NCBI GenBank assembly: GCA_038206725.1
Contig: JBBRAO010000007.1
Coordinates: 30,545-94,544 of the forward strand
Origin: JBAXXL01 sp038206725
Lineage (GTDB): Bacteria; Bacteroidota; Ignavibacteria; Kapaibacteriales; UBA2268
DNA length: 64,000 bases
Direction of reading: 5' to 3'
Positions within the stretch are counted from its first letter, which is position 1. Every line of letters begins with the position of its first letter. The notes beneath the pieces were generated by a model. The model had not been told where the DNA came from. It did no database searches and saw nothing but the letters and a program-made list of their open reading frames with translations. The position numbers and the translations under genes were made by a program. Positions 1-9,463 of this stretch are shown in pieces.

Positions 1-948
1 AGTAATTATTGCTAAATTAAATATTGGAATTAAATATCTTAAAGTACGATGCGACCACAGAGCGAATGCTATCCAACCATACTTGGGATTCAATAATTTC
101 TTGGATGCCCATATAGTCGCCATTCCACCGGCTGTGATTCTAATCCGACGCTTAATTTCATCATTCAAGGATTTACCTCTTACCTCAAATACTTCAGTAT
201 CTTCTAGGAAAACCACCCTTTTTTTATTCATTAAAACATACAACAGTGGCATCCAATCATCGCAAACGTTTCTGTTCGGTAATGGTTTATAATATACTTT
301 TTTTATACCATAAAAAGCGCCTAAAGCTGATACAGTTGAATTGATTTTACTTTCATTGATTCTTATAGTCTGTTCGTGTTGTTGATATTTACCTTCGCCT
401 TGAGCTCCTAAATTAGGACTATGATCATCTTCTGTTATCGAATTCATCGAAGAAATAACAGCACCTATACCCTCATTATGCAAAACCGAAACCAATCTAT
501 TAATAGTATCTTTTTGTAATCTACAATCGGCGTCCATATAAAATAGATATTCACCTTTTGCCTTTGGTGAGATTGTATTTAAAACGGCATTTTTTCCCAT
601 CCTCTCTAAAAGACAAACTTCCAAGTTGGGATACACTTTATCCAATTCCATTAAAATTGAGTTTGTATTATCGTTAGAGCCATCGGACCCAACAATAAGA
701 TTAATCATATTTTCGGGATAATCGGATTGAAATACTGAGGTTATAGCGTCAGCTATTAGTTCTTCCTCATTGTATGCTGAAATAATTATGGTGATTTCAG
801 CGGGATAATTAAATTCGGGATTGCTGATAATGCTCGGTTTATTAGCCGCTAACAATTTAACAATTCGGGGATAAATTATTAATGGATAAAATATTAAAAT
901 AATATTTAAAAATATAAGCGATAATATAATAATTGAATAAGTTATAAT
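1..948 (-). CDS. Membrane-linked family 2 glycosyltransferase, partial (3' end outside window)
   Basis: The reverse strand is open from about 951 to the window edge and reads as a GT-A/GT2 glycosyltransferase. It has a hydrophobic N-terminal helix, then the nucleotide-sugar fold start (IIISAYNEEE), the DxD-type metal site (FYMDADC), and a CDDW acceptor-site motif. A second membrane segment begins near the edge (WSHRTLRYLIPIFNLAIIT), as in processive GT2 enzymes such as BcsA or HasA relatives. It lies 14 bases after the Wzi-like gene and is probably the last visible gene of that polysaccharide operon. No ATG, GTG or TTG precedes the first helix: after the in-frame stop only ATT/ATC/ATA codons occur, with an AGGGA just upstream. 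The start given (ATT at 948) is a guess. A TTG at 855 would remove the helix. The family is clear; the substrate is unknown. Confidence 0.8.
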   Translation of the reverse strand, partial: MITYSIIILSLIFLNIILIFYPLIIYPRIVKLLAANKPSIISNPEFNYPAEITIIISAYNEEELIADAITSVFQSDYPENMINLIVGSDGSNDNTNSILMELDKVYPNLEVCLLERMGKNAVLNTISPKAKGEYLFYMDADCRLQKDTINRLVSVLHNEGIGAVISSMNSITEDDHSPNLGAQGEGKYQQHEQTIRINESKINSTVSALGAFYGIKKVYYKPLPNRNVCDDWMPLLYVLMNKKRVVFLEDTEVFEVRGKSLNDEIKRRIRITAGGMATIWASKKLLNPKYGWIAFALWSHRTLRYLIPIFNLAIIT

Positions 949-962
949 GATTCCCTGATAAA

Positions 963-2603
963 TTAAAAATCGCCTAAATTAAAATTAATTCTGAACCTAT
1001 GTTCAGCAGTTTCGTTATTAAAAAGATATTGATAATAACAACCAATATTAAAACCTCTTACTACCTCGAAATTAGTTGATATTTCGGTAGATAAATACTC
1101 TTTTCTATTTCCGTCTAAAAATGTTACTTCTTCTGGATCACCATATATAAAACCATAATTGGGGTCGCCGCCTACATTTTTAATTACCTTTCCTGTAACT
1201 TTATCAACGATGTTGTCGCCGTGTCTAATGTATCCTAGAATCAATTTTAAAGGATAACGCCCACCAAACCACCAATTGCAAACTAAAGAAGATTTATCCG
1301 AATTAGGCAGTAAAATTGAGCCAATCATTGAGCTATCGGATGTATAAGAATTTTGGTTATTAAAATGGGAATAAGTGTAAGGTTCTACCCTAGCGTACTC
1401 GACTCCCAAATCAATGCCCCCGGGCAATGCAGCTAACACAGCAAAATTAAATGCAGTCTTATTGCTCCAATAACCGGTTCCTATCCTAGAAATGACCATA
1501 TCATCTAATAAAAACGATGACTTTAATTGCAAATTATTAACCGGTCTAATTGTGAAATCTAATCCCATCAATGAATTATCGCGGTCGTGAAGTGAATGTT
1601 CAACCGATTTCAGAAAACTAAGCGGGTTAATATAAGCAAAGTCAAGTTGGCGATTAGAATAAACAGACGATTCCCAAACAGCAATTTCACCCCAGGATGG
1701 AGTTATTGAAAAGCGATGCATAACAATATACTTTTGTGGTATGTGCACCATAAATCCAGTTTGCCAACGACTGGTTGTATCAACATAACCTAGTAAACCG
1801 CCGTGAGTAAATTTATATTTGAAATGTTTAAACTTAACCCCGACTGTAATGGCATCCATAGGAGGTGCACCTCTTTCTAAAAATGGGTGTTGTAGCAAAC
1901 CGGCTCCCAAAATCCTGTCTTCCCTTTCAAAACTCGCAAAGAACCAATCTTTCCGGTAAATCACGTGAGAGTTAGTAAAGTCTATATCACTATTCAAGAT
2001 AGCAAATTTTATATTTTGTGCAAATTTTAGGTCTTCCAATGCTAATGACCTATTACCGGAGAGTATTGATCCATTTGTCGCTTGGAGGCTGTATCCTAAA
2101 ACTTTTCCGAGGGTTCCAAATAGTCTTCCACCAGCTTGGATAATATTATATGACCTCTTTCTATTAGGTGCTTTAGCATACATTGATTCAAAGCTTGCCA
2201 AAGGTTCTATCGTTACATTATGTAGTGAATCTTTATAATGATATAAAAGTTTTTCGTAATTCGAAAATATTTTCGATGAAAGTAATAGAACTTTGTCCGA
2301 TTCGCTTGGAATTAAAACTGCATTATATCTTTCATTGATTTCAAATTCGTTTAAGTATTTGTCTAAGGTTTTTTGTTCAAAACTATTAAGATTCGCTTTG
2401 GCGTTATTGATTAGTTTCAAAGCATCTACAATTTCATATCGCTGTAAAGGTAAATCCGATAAAGAATAATTAGGTAATAATCCTTTGGTTTCAGCTCTAA
2501 GCAAAAAATCATAAACAGGATTTGTCAGATGGACATATTCAACCTGAGCAAACATCGTTACTTTGCAAAATAATAATATTATAATAAAAGATAGTTTTTT
2601 CAT
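963..2603 (-). CDS. Wzi-like capsule assembly outer-membrane protein
   Basis: A protein of 546 residues with an N-terminal signal peptide ending near MFAQ. The N-terminal part (LTNPVYDFLLRAETKG...LPLQRYEI) is the helical opening seen in Bacteroidota members of the capsule assembly Wzi family. The rest is rich in alternating aromatic/hydrophobic strands typical of an 18-strand-class outer-membrane barrel and ends in a strand. Family knowledge: E. coli Wzi is a surface lectin that helps attach capsule; Bacteroidota homologues occur in exopolysaccharide loci. It sits 6 bases after the Wza-like exporter gene and is followed by a glycosyltransferase, which supports a role in retaining or exporting surface polysaccharide. 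The assignment rests on recognition of the overall pattern and context rather than on a catalytic motif. Confidence 0.72.
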   Translation of the reverse strand: MKKLSFIIILLFCKVTMFAQVEYVHLTNPVYDFLLRAETKGLLPNYSLSDLPLQRYEIVDALKLINNAKANLNSFEQKTLDKYLNEFEINERYNAVLIPSESDKVLLLSSKIFSNYEKLLYHYKDSLHNVTIEPLASFESMYAKAPNRKRSYNIIQAGGRLFGTLGKVLGYSLQATNGSILSGNRSLALEDLKFAQNIKFAILNSDIDFTNSHVIYRKDWFFASFEREDRILGAGLLQHPFLERGAPPMDAITVGVKFKHFKYKFTHGGLLGYVDTTSRWQTGFMVHIPQKYIVMHRFSITPSWGEIAVWESSVYSNRQLDFAYINPLSFLKSVEHSLHDRDNSLMGLDFTIRPVNNLQLKSSFLLDDMVISRIGTGYWSNKTAFNFAVLAALPGGIDLGVEYARVEPYTYSHFNNQNSYTSDSSMIGSILLPNSDKSSLVCNWWFGGRYPLKLILGYIRHGDNIVDKVTGKVIKNVGGDPNYGFIYGDPEEVTFLDGNRKEYLSTEISTNFEVVRGFNIGCYYQYLFNNETAEHRFRINFNLGDF

Positions 2604-2609
2604 TATTTT

Positions 2610-4325
2610 TTATCGTAATAAAGAAATGGTAATTGATAAAAGAGTTATAACAGTATTTAAAATTGAAACATAGAGACTGTAACGAGCTTGTTCAACACTT
2701 GGCGGATATGAAGGTGGACTTGGCACATAAACCTCGTCACCGGCATATACGATGGTTGTTTCGTCACCGGTAATCCACGATTTCGTATTAGCTCTTATTA
2801 TACTCGCTCGTTTTTTATCTGCACCTATACCGTAACCACCGGCTTGTTCAATATACCAAGCTAAGCTTTTGCCTTCAACAAAATCAATAAATCCAGGTCT
2901 GTTAACTTTTCCAAAAACATAGACTTTACCGGGGTTAGAGGAAATAACGATTAAATCGCCATCTTCTAAGAAAACATTATCTTGGTTGGAACCTTTATTA
3001 AAACAGGCATCTAAATCAACGGAAACAAAAGGCATTTTCTCATTTACATCGGCATAGAATCTTGTTGTATCTTCAAGAACTAAAGGGCTGTTTCTAAAAT
3101 ATTCATTTATGGTTTTTCGAGGATTTGTTGGAGTAATACTTTGTTCATCGCTTCGAACTATATAAGAAATTGGCAGATATGCTTTTTCAGTTAAACCACC
3201 CGCCATTTGAATAACATCCTTTAGTTTTGTTTGCTTCTCTTTGATTAAAAAAGTTCCTGGATTTTGGACTTCACCACGTACAGCCACAACGCCAAATCCT
3301 TTATTTACATCTTTATCCTTATAACCAACTATAATATTGGAACCGGATTCTAAAATAAGATCGCCGCTCAATAAAGTAAGGGTTGAATCAATCGTTAGTC
3401 GTTGTTTTGTCCCGTCGGGCAGATATATATAAACATTGTTTAAATCGGCGTTATCTAATATTCCATACCCGAACTTAAGCAATATTGACGCCTTATCCCC
3501 TTTTTTAAACGGTACCACTATAGGTCTTATTACAGCACCCGATATAGAAACCTGCGGATATGATTCCATTGAATAAGGAACCATAATAATATCACCTTCG
3601 CGAATGTAAGGATCAAACTGCTGATCATTAAGTGCAGTTGCTTTTTCTAAATCAGCTAAACTTGATGAGCCATCCTTATGTAATATCTTAACATTTCTTG
3701 AAGCAAAGGATGAAATTCCTGCAACACCGCTACCTGAATACATTTTTGTCCGCTCGCGCTTGTTTTCATTATACCGAATATAAGTACCGGATGCAGTAGC
3801 CGGCATTTGTTCGAGCGATTGATTGTTTGCATAACTTATCGCTGTTGAAACCTGGTAAGAAGCAGGAATAGTATAAGTGGATGGATAAGTAACATTCCCG
3901 CTTAAAGTAACTAAACAAACGCGCGGTCTTTTTAAAGTAATTGAAACGTCAACATTTGGGTTTCGAGACGCTATTAATTCTTTTACTTCCTTTGTAAATT
4001 CAGCCAATGTCTTATTTTCGACTGAATGACTACCGTAACGGGGAATTAAAACACTATTATCACTGCTGACTTCAATCATTATATCAGTTTTAAAAGTAGG
4101 AGCCGCTTGAATTGATAAAATATCGCCCGGTCCTAAAATATAACTGCTTGGATTGACGATATTACCGGTAGGCATTTGCTTCGATTGCAATAATTCTTGC
4201 CCACTTTGTCTATTTTCCATAGACGATTGCAATAATTCTTCTTGATTATTACTAAATCCTGATTGTGCTAACATCGTCGCAAACGAAGCAAGCAGAAATA
4301 TCAATGTAAATACTATTTTTTTCAT
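2610..4325 (-). CDS. Polysaccharide export outer-membrane protein (Wza-like, SLBB domains)
   Basis: 571 residues with a signal peptide (cleavage near MLAQ). Residues about 62-135 form the polysaccharide biosynthesis/export domain (YILGPGDILSIQ...VLIPRYG), followed by several SLBB beta-grasp repeats (VSISGAVIRPIVVPFKKG; VAVRGEVQNPGTFLIKE; VYVFGKVNRPGFIDFVEG). A hydrophobic C-terminal segment (SILNTVITLLSITISLL) may be the membrane-crossing helix, as in Wza, where the C-terminal helices form the outer-membrane pore. No lipobox cysteine is visible, so unlike E. coli Wza it may not be a lipoprotein. It is 4 bases from wecB and 6 bases from the Wzi-like gene, so they are probably cotranscribed. 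Its likely job is the export channel for the locus polysaccharide; the inner-membrane Wzc/polymerase partners are not in this window. Confidence 0.88.
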   Translation of the reverse strand: MKKIVFTLIFLLASFATMLAQSGFSNNQEELLQSSMENRQSGQELLQSKQMPTGNIVNPSSYILGPGDILSIQAAPTFKTDIMIEVSSDNSVLIPRYGSHSVENKTLAEFTKEVKELIASRNPNVDVSITLKRPRVCLVTLSGNVTYPSTYTIPASYQVSTAISYANNQSLEQMPATASGTYIRYNENKRERTKMYSGSGVAGISSFASRNVKILHKDGSSSLADLEKATALNDQQFDPYIREGDIIMVPYSMESYPQVSISGAVIRPIVVPFKKGDKASILLKFGYGILDNADLNNVYIYLPDGTKQRLTIDSTLTLLSGDLILESGSNIIVGYKDKDVNKGFGVVAVRGEVQNPGTFLIKEKQTKLKDVIQMAGGLTEKAYLPISYIVRSDEQSITPTNPRKTINEYFRNSPLVLEDTTRFYADVNEKMPFVSVDLDACFNKGSNQDNVFLEDGDLIVISSNPGKVYVFGKVNRPGFIDFVEGKSLAWYIEQAGGYGIGADKKRASIIRANTKSWITGDETTIVYAGDEVYVPSPPSYPPSVEQARYSLYVSILNTVITLLSITISLLR

Positions 4326-4329
4326 TATT

Positions 4330-5451
4330 CTATTTGTGATAATTAAAATTCAAATTTAAAATATTTTTGCAAATAACATCAACTATACGTTCGGCGGCAT
4401 TGCCATCCCAGAACTGAGGTATTTTACCATCACGATAATTACCGCTCATTATTTTATTGAAAGTTCTGATAATTGAATCATAATCAGGTTGTATCAATGT
4501 ATTTGTCCCGATTTCAATTGTAACAGGACGTTCAGTTGATGTCCGCATTGTTATACAAGGGACATTTAATACAGTTGTTTCTTCCTGAATTCCGCCTGAA
4601 TCCGTTAAAACAAATAACGCACTACGCATCAACGCCAGAAAATCAATATATCCAAGAGGTTCAATAATTTTTATTCCGGGGATATCCATTATGTCTTCCA
4701 AACCAAAGAGCTCAAGTTTTTTTTTCGTTCGAGGGTGCATAGGGAAAACAACGTTGATTTTCTTGGACATTTCTTTCATAGCATCAAGTAAACTTGCTAA
4801 TTGTTCTTTTTCATCCACATTGCTTGGGCGATGCATAGTTATCAGCGCATACTTTTTGTCTTCAACACCAAGTGTAGATTTAATAACAGATTCTTTAGCC
4901 TTTGGCAGTGCAAAATACAATGAATCAATCATCGTATTCCCTGTGAAAAATATATGGTTCGGATTGAAATTTTCTTTCAAAAGGTTAATCTTAGCACTAA
5001 TCTCAGTAATAAAACAATATGTCGATATCGAATCGGTTACAAGCCTGTTTATTTCTTCAGGCATAGAACGGTCCAAACTCCGCAAACCACCTTCAATATG
5101 TGCTGTTGGAATTCCTAATTTCACGGCTGTAATTGAACAAGCCAAAGTGGAATTCACATCTCCCACTACTATCATTAAATCAGGTTTTTCTATTTCCAAG
5201 ACTTTTTCGAATTCTAAAATTATTCTCGCTGTCTGTTCGGCGTGAGTTCCGGAACCAACTCCAAGAAAATACTTTGGATCGGGAATTTCTAAATCCTCGA
5301 AAAAAGTATCCGACATTTTCCTGTCATAATGCTGACCAGTATGAACAACGATATGCTCAACCAGATTGGAATATTTCTTAAATGCCCTGTCTATGGGTGC
5401 AATTTTCATAAAATTAGGTCTAGCCCCAACTACCGATATAACTTTCTTCAT
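4330..5451 (-). CDS. wecB: UDP-N-acetylglucosamine 2-epimerase (non-hydrolysing)
   Basis: 373 residues, the usual size for the cytoplasmic non-hydrolysing epimerase that interconverts UDP-GlcNAc and UDP-ManNAc. Visible signatures: N-terminal GARPNFMKIAPI, the HTGQHYDRKMSD segment, VVGDVNSTLACS, HIEGGLRS followed by PEEINRLVTD, ITMHRPSNVDE, and the nucleotide-binding LTDSGGIQEE near residue 285. These cover the catalytic acid/base residues and the UDP site, and nothing is missing. It supplies ManNAc-type sugar donor for the polysaccharide exported by the downstream Wza-like protein. It lies 9 bases after the GH3 gene in the same minus-strand run. Confidence 0.95.
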   Translation of the reverse strand: MKKVISVVGARPNFMKIAPIDRAFKKYSNLVEHIVVHTGQHYDRKMSDTFFEDLEIPDPKYFLGVGSGTHAEQTARIILEFEKVLEIEKPDLMIVVGDVNSTLACSITAVKLGIPTAHIEGGLRSLDRSMPEEINRLVTDSISTYCFITEISAKINLLKENFNPNHIFFTGNTMIDSLYFALPKAKESVIKSTLGVEDKKYALITMHRPSNVDEKEQLASLLDAMKEMSKKINVVFPMHPRTKKKLELFGLEDIMDIPGIKIIEPLGYIDFLALMRSALFVLTDSGGIQEETTVLNVPCITMRTSTERPVTIEIGTNTLIQPDYDSIIRTFNKIMSGNYRDGKIPQFWDGNAAERIVDVICKNILNLNFNYHK

Positions 5452-5460
5452 ATATTTTTC

Positions 5461-6978
5461 TTAATAAAAGTTTTTGAAATTTTCTTCTCTACCGCTTAGA
5501 ATCAAAATAGACGCGGCTAATGAAGGAAAAGTATCTGAGAATGTAGCAATTTTAAAATCCGAATTTAAAGTGTGCATATAATTCGGATTACCAAATATTA
5601 TTGCTATCGTTTTTTTACCCCGAGCAAGCTTGCTTATAATACTATTAATTTGATTTACTTTAGTTGTATTATATATTTTATTGAAAATACTAAATATTAC
5701 AAGTTCAGCATCGTTGATATTTGTTCTTAATTCGTTAATTTCTTCATCAGTGATATCAGTATTTATATAGCCAAAGTCGCAGTCATTTTCTGCGGCTTGA
5801 GCTAACATAGTATAAAATCGTGATGCGGCTCGAATATCCCGATCCTTTTCTATAATTGCGAAACCGGCAAAAATGATATTCTCGTCCAGTGGGACTAATT
5901 CTTTTAAACCGGAAGTTTTTACTGCTTGATATGCTATTTTCAAAGCGGTCTTCTGATTCGATAAAAATGTCCTTTCCGATTGCTTTTCTTTTGCAAAGTG
6001 CGGTATCAATCCAACCCAACGTTTTACTTTGATGATTTTTTGATAATGGCTATTTATCAGATCATTAAAATCTTGATCGTTTTCAGCGGCTTTAGCTATC
6101 CTTTCGATTTGCTCAATCGGATCTTTAGGCATCAAAGCAATTGTGCATCCGGCTGAAATTGCTCTAAAAGCAGAATCGGCAACATCTGAAACAGCACCCA
6201 TATCTAAGGCGTCGGTAATTATAATACCTTTATAATTCAAGGTATTGATAAGATAATCAATAATTGGTTTCGATAAGCTCGCTGGTGTATTTGTTTCATC
6301 GAGCGATGCGACTGCCAAATGAGCGACCATCATGGATTTGACATCTTCATTTATAGCGGATTGGAAAGGAATAAGCTCGAAATTTTCAATATCTTCAACT
6401 GATTTTTCCAAATAAGGGAGCTGAATATGCGAATCAAAGGTAGTCGAACCGTGCCCCGGAAAGTGTTTTGCCGTTGCCATCACTTTTTCGGATTGCATCC
6501 CTTTGATAAATTCAACACTAAATTCAGATACTTTGTCCGGATTATCACCGAAAGCGCGAATGTTAATAATTGGATTCTCGGGATTATCGTTTACATCAAC
6601 AACGGGAGCAAAAACCCAATCTACACCTAAATCTTTTGACTCAATAGCTATAGCCTGACCAATTGCAAAAGCGTTTGCTTTATCGTTTGTTTCACCTATA
6701 GCCCAAAAATGAGGAAACTCATTCCCTTCGGAAAGCCTCATTGGGAGTCCGTATTCGAAATCGGCTGTGAATATTAATGGAATTTCCGCTTTGGCTTGCA
6801 ACTCCGACATCAAACGTCGAGCATTTTCTGTTATTCCGTTGAAAATGCAGAAGCCACAAACTCCAAGAGCAATTAATCTATCAATCTGGTTTTTATACTC
6901 AAAACTATCATAATAGTTATCTATATCGAGACGCGGCATTATTAATTGAGCCGCAATACTTTCAATTTTTTTTGTCAT
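5461..6978 (-). CDS. Glycoside hydrolase family 3 protein (beta-N-acetylhexosaminidase-like)
   Basis: 505 residues. Residues about 1-330 form a GH3 TIM barrel, with FTADFEYGLPMRL, the NagZ-type KHFPGHGSTTFDSH loop that carries the His/Asp general acid pair, and GIIITDALDMGAV with the nucleophile Asp. A C-terminal domain of about 170 residues follows, as in two-domain Bacteroidota and Gram-positive NagZ. There is no clear signal peptide, which suggests a cytoplasmic or unconventionally located enzyme. Family members remove beta-linked GlcNAc from muropeptides or glycans. The ATG directly follows the stop of the thioesterase gene (adjacent bases 6978/6979), showing tight operon packing. A role in trimming GlcNAc-containing glycans fits the wecB neighbour but is inference. 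Confidence 0.88.
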   Translation of the reverse strand: MTKKIESIAAQLIMPRLDIDNYYDSFEYKNQIDRLIALGVCGFCIFNGITENARRLMSELQAKAEIPLIFTADFEYGLPMRLSEGNEFPHFWAIGETNDKANAFAIGQAIAIESKDLGVDWVFAPVVDVNDNPENPIINIRAFGDNPDKVSEFSVEFIKGMQSEKVMATAKHFPGHGSTTFDSHIQLPYLEKSVEDIENFELIPFQSAINEDVKSMMVAHLAVASLDETNTPASLSKPIIDYLINTLNYKGIIITDALDMGAVSDVADSAFRAISAGCTIALMPKDPIEQIERIAKAAENDQDFNDLINSHYQKIIKVKRWVGLIPHFAKEKQSERTFLSNQKTALKIAYQAVKTSGLKELVPLDENIIFAGFAIIEKDRDIRAASRFYTMLAQAAENDCDFGYINTDITDEEINELRTNINDAELVIFSIFNKIYNTTKVNQINSIISKLARGKKTIAIIFGNPNYMHTLNSDFKIATFSDTFPSLAASILILSGREENFKNFY

Positions 6979-7416
6979 TTAAAGTTCTTTTCCTTCAAAT
7001 TTGATGATTTTGTCTCTTAATTCCTTTGATAAGGTTTCGGGTAAGCGGGTTTTAGAATTCAGATTAACGAAAACCGTATTACCCCGAACAATAACTTTCC
7101 CATTTGTTAATTTCAACAAGTTCTCAACGGTTATAGAAGTATCACCAATTTTAGAAGTTCGAGTATATACTTCATAATTATCAAAAAAATTTGCCGACCC
7201 CATATAATCGGCTTCTTGATGTACAACCATCAAAAAATCATCTGTCGTGAAAGTTAGGGCATCTATAGGATAACCTATTGCTTCCAAATATTTTACACGA
7301 GCCCACTCGAATATATATATATATTGGACATTGTGAACAACTCCCAACGAATCAACTTCGTGAAATTTCACCTGCCCATCAATTTTATGTTTATACTTTT
7401 TTAATTCTTCTGTCAT
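6979..7416 (-). CDS. Acyl-CoA thioesterase, 4-hydroxybenzoyl-CoA thioesterase (hotdog) family
   Basis: 145 residues with a single hotdog fold. The family signature VDSLGVVHNVQYIYIFEWAR contains the catalytic Asp position and the start of the central helix, and the length matches YbgC/FadM-type thioesterases. It would hydrolyse an acyl-CoA or acyl-ACP thioester in the cytoplasm; the substrate cannot be read from the sequence. It sits between the threonine aldolase (7-base gap) and GH3 (no gap). The gene carries an (AT)7 dinucleotide run at 7311-7324 that encodes part of the YIYIF motif. Slippage there would shift the frame early in the protein. Confidence 0.9.
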   Translation of the reverse strand: MTEELKKYKHKIDGQVKFHEVDSLGVVHNVQYIYIFEWARVKYLEAIGYPIDALTFTTDDFLMVVHQEADYMGSANFFDNYEVYTRTSKIGDTSITVENLLKLTNGKVIVRGNTVFVNLNSKTRLPETLSKELRDKIIKFEGKEL

Positions 7417-7423
7417 TTTTCGT

Positions 7424-8458
7424 TTATTCCATAATTCTATTTGCTGTTGATATGACTATTTCGCCGGCTGTTTTGGTAATATCCCGAGTGATATGTAAAT
7501 GAAATACGGCTCTAATTTTATTGTCGCCAACTTCGTGGACCAATAGACCTTCAGTAATTAATTCATCGTGGAGTTTAGTTGAATTCACTCCATTAATACA
7601 TTCAAATATAACCATATTAGTATGTACTTTATTTAGGTCGCAATTAATATAATCTGATTTGTAGATTGCATTGGCAAATAATATTGCATTTTCGTGGTCA
7701 TCGCATAGCTTAGCAAAATTATTTTTTATAGCGTATAATCCTGCAGCCGCTATTATACCGGCTTGACGCATTCCTCCGCCTAAAATTTTTCGCCATTTCA
7801 AAGCTATTGTTATAGCTTCGTTTGAACCACACAAAAGAGAACCTACGGGTGCTCCCAAACCCTTGGACAAACATACATTAACTGTATCGAACGGTTCAGC
7901 ATAATTCTTCAAAGAGATTCCTGTAGCCGCTGAAGCATTCCATAATCTTGCTCCGTCGAGATGCATTTTTATTCCATATCGGTCGGCTATTTTTTTAACT
8001 TCCTTGATGTAATCCATATCAATAACTGTTCCACCGTGCCTGTTATGTGTATTTTCCAAGCAAATTAGCGTTGTTTTCGGAAAATAATATATATCCGGTC
8101 TTATGTAGGATTCGATTTTGTTTAAATCAGGCATACCCGATTCCGAAGGAATACTTCTGAGTTGAACTTGTGAAATTATCGAGGGTCCCGCTGTTTCATA
8201 ATAATATATATGGGCGTCATTTTCAACAATCACTTCATCACCGGCTTTAGTATTAACCTTCAGCCCCAATTGATTACCCATAGTACCCGAGGGTAAAAAT
8301 ATTGCCGCTTCTTTACCAAGTAACTCAGCGGTATAGTCTTGAAGCTCATTAATGGTAGGGTCTTCTCCATAAACATCGTCGCCAACAAGTGCCTTAGACA
8401 TAATTTCTCGCATTTCATCGCTTGGCATAGTTACGGTATCGCTTCTTAAATCAATCAT
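7424..8458 (-). CDS. ltaE: Low-specificity L-threonine aldolase
   Basis: 344 residues, a fold-type I PLP enzyme that cleaves L-threonine or L-allo-threonine to glycine and acetaldehyde. Visible features: N-terminal DLRSDTVTMPSDEM, GDDVYGEDPT, LPSGTMGNQ, the HLDGARLWNA segment with the PLP-ring Asp, and the Schiff-base lysine in LSKGLGAPVGS (around residue 200). It is full length. It is the first gene of the minus-strand operon that continues to the left edge, and the 281-base region upstream (8459-8739) is a divergent AT-rich promoter region shared with the GT2 gene at 8740. Why an amino-acid enzyme leads a polysaccharide operon is not evident. Confidence 0.93.
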   Translation of the reverse strand: MIDLRSDTVTMPSDEMREIMSKALVGDDVYGEDPTINELQDYTAELLGKEAAIFLPSGTMGNQLGLKVNTKAGDEVIVENDAHIYYYETAGPSIISQVQLRSIPSESGMPDLNKIESYIRPDIYYFPKTTLICLENTHNRHGGTVIDMDYIKEVKKIADRYGIKMHLDGARLWNASAATGISLKNYAEPFDTVNVCLSKGLGAPVGSLLCGSNEAITIALKWRKILGGGMRQAGIIAAAGLYAIKNNFAKLCDDHENAILFANAIYKSDYINCDLNKVHTNMVIFECINGVNSTKLHDELITEGLLVHEVGDNKIRAVFHLHITRDITKTAGEIVISTANRIME

Positions 8459-8739
8459 CTATTCTCTTCCTTCTTTATTATATTCATTTTGTTTAGCATT
8501 CTATTACCGAATTTTAATATATATATATTTCCAAATGGATTTTTTTAAAATATTATTGATAATATTCATAATGCAATTTCGTTTTAAACTCTTTTTAATG
8601 GATTGATTTTATATTACTGCTTTAATATAAAATACAAATTTAATAAATATTGCACTTTTGGAGTATTATTTTTTGTATTATTATAGTTTTTTTTATAATT
8701 TTGATTATTATTTTGCAATCTCATTAATTTAATATCATA

Positions 8740-9462
8740 ATGAAAACAATAATCGTAATTCCTACATACAACGAAAGCGAAAACATAAGTCATTTATTTG
8801 ATTGTATTTTCGCATCTTTACCCGATACCGATATCTTGGTTGTGGACGATAACTCGCCCGACGGTACTCGACAAATCATTGAATCTCGTATGCTGACTAA
8901 TGAAAAAATCCATTTAATCAACCGTCCCGGAAAAATGGGATTGGGAACTGCTTATTGCGATGGGTTTCAGTGGGCTTTAAAGAATGAGTTCGAAGTTATT
9001 TTTGAGATGGATGCTGATTTTTCACACGATCCGCGAGATTTACCTAGATTTTTGGAAACTTTAAACGATTATGATTTCGTTATTGGATCGCGTTACAAAA
9101 CAGGTTGGAATGTTGTGAACTGGCCCCTGAGAAGACTGATATTAAGTTATGGCGCAAACTTATATACAAGAATAATTACAGGAATGCCGATTTACGATGC
9201 AACAGGCGGATATAAATGCTTCCGCGCTACAGCACTGTCCCAAATTGACTTCAGTACGATACATTCTAATGGATACGGCTTCCAAATTGAAATGAATTAC
9301 CGTCTTTGGAAAAATAATGAAAAGTATATAGAAATCCCTATAATCTTTGTTGACAGGCAAAACGGTGTTTCAAAAATGAATAAAAAAATCATCTTTGAAG
9401 CGGTATTTTTAGTATGGAAACTTAGGTTAACAAGATTTAAAACCAGAAGAAGAAAAGCATAA
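8740..9462 (+). CDS. Polyprenol monophosphomannose synthase-like glycosyltransferase (GT2)
   Basis: 240 residues with the full Dpm1/Ppm1 pattern: VIPTYNESENI, LVVDDNSPDGT, the MDADFSHDP metal-binding segment, SRYKTG, and DATGGYKCFRA. The C-terminal part (RQNGVSKMNKKIIFEAVFLVWKLR) resembles the acceptor-loop region of the soluble class, with no C-terminal membrane domain. These enzymes transfer mannose (or another hexose) from GDP/UDP-sugar to polyprenyl phosphate at the cytoplasmic face, providing lipid-linked donor for glycosylation. It is followed after one base by the GT2/PGT fusion gene, with which it probably forms a two-gene operon. Confidence 0.88.
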   Translation: MKTIIVIPTYNESENISHLFDCIFASLPDTDILVVDDNSPDGTRQIIESRMLTNEKIHLINRPGKMGLGTAYCDGFQWALKNEFEVIFEMDADFSHDPRDLPRFLETLNDYDFVIGSRYKTGWNVVNWPLRRLILSYGANLYTRIITGMPIYDATGGYKCFRATALSQIDFSTIHSNGYGFQIEMNYRLWKNNEKYIEIPIIFVDRQNGVSKMNKKIIFEAVFLVWKLRLTRFKTRRRKA

Positions 9463-9463
9463 T

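Noticed and set aside
7311..7324. (AT)7 run as a phase-variation switch
   Set aside because: It encodes a conserved part of the hotdog signature and is short; without strain comparison there is no sign that it varies.
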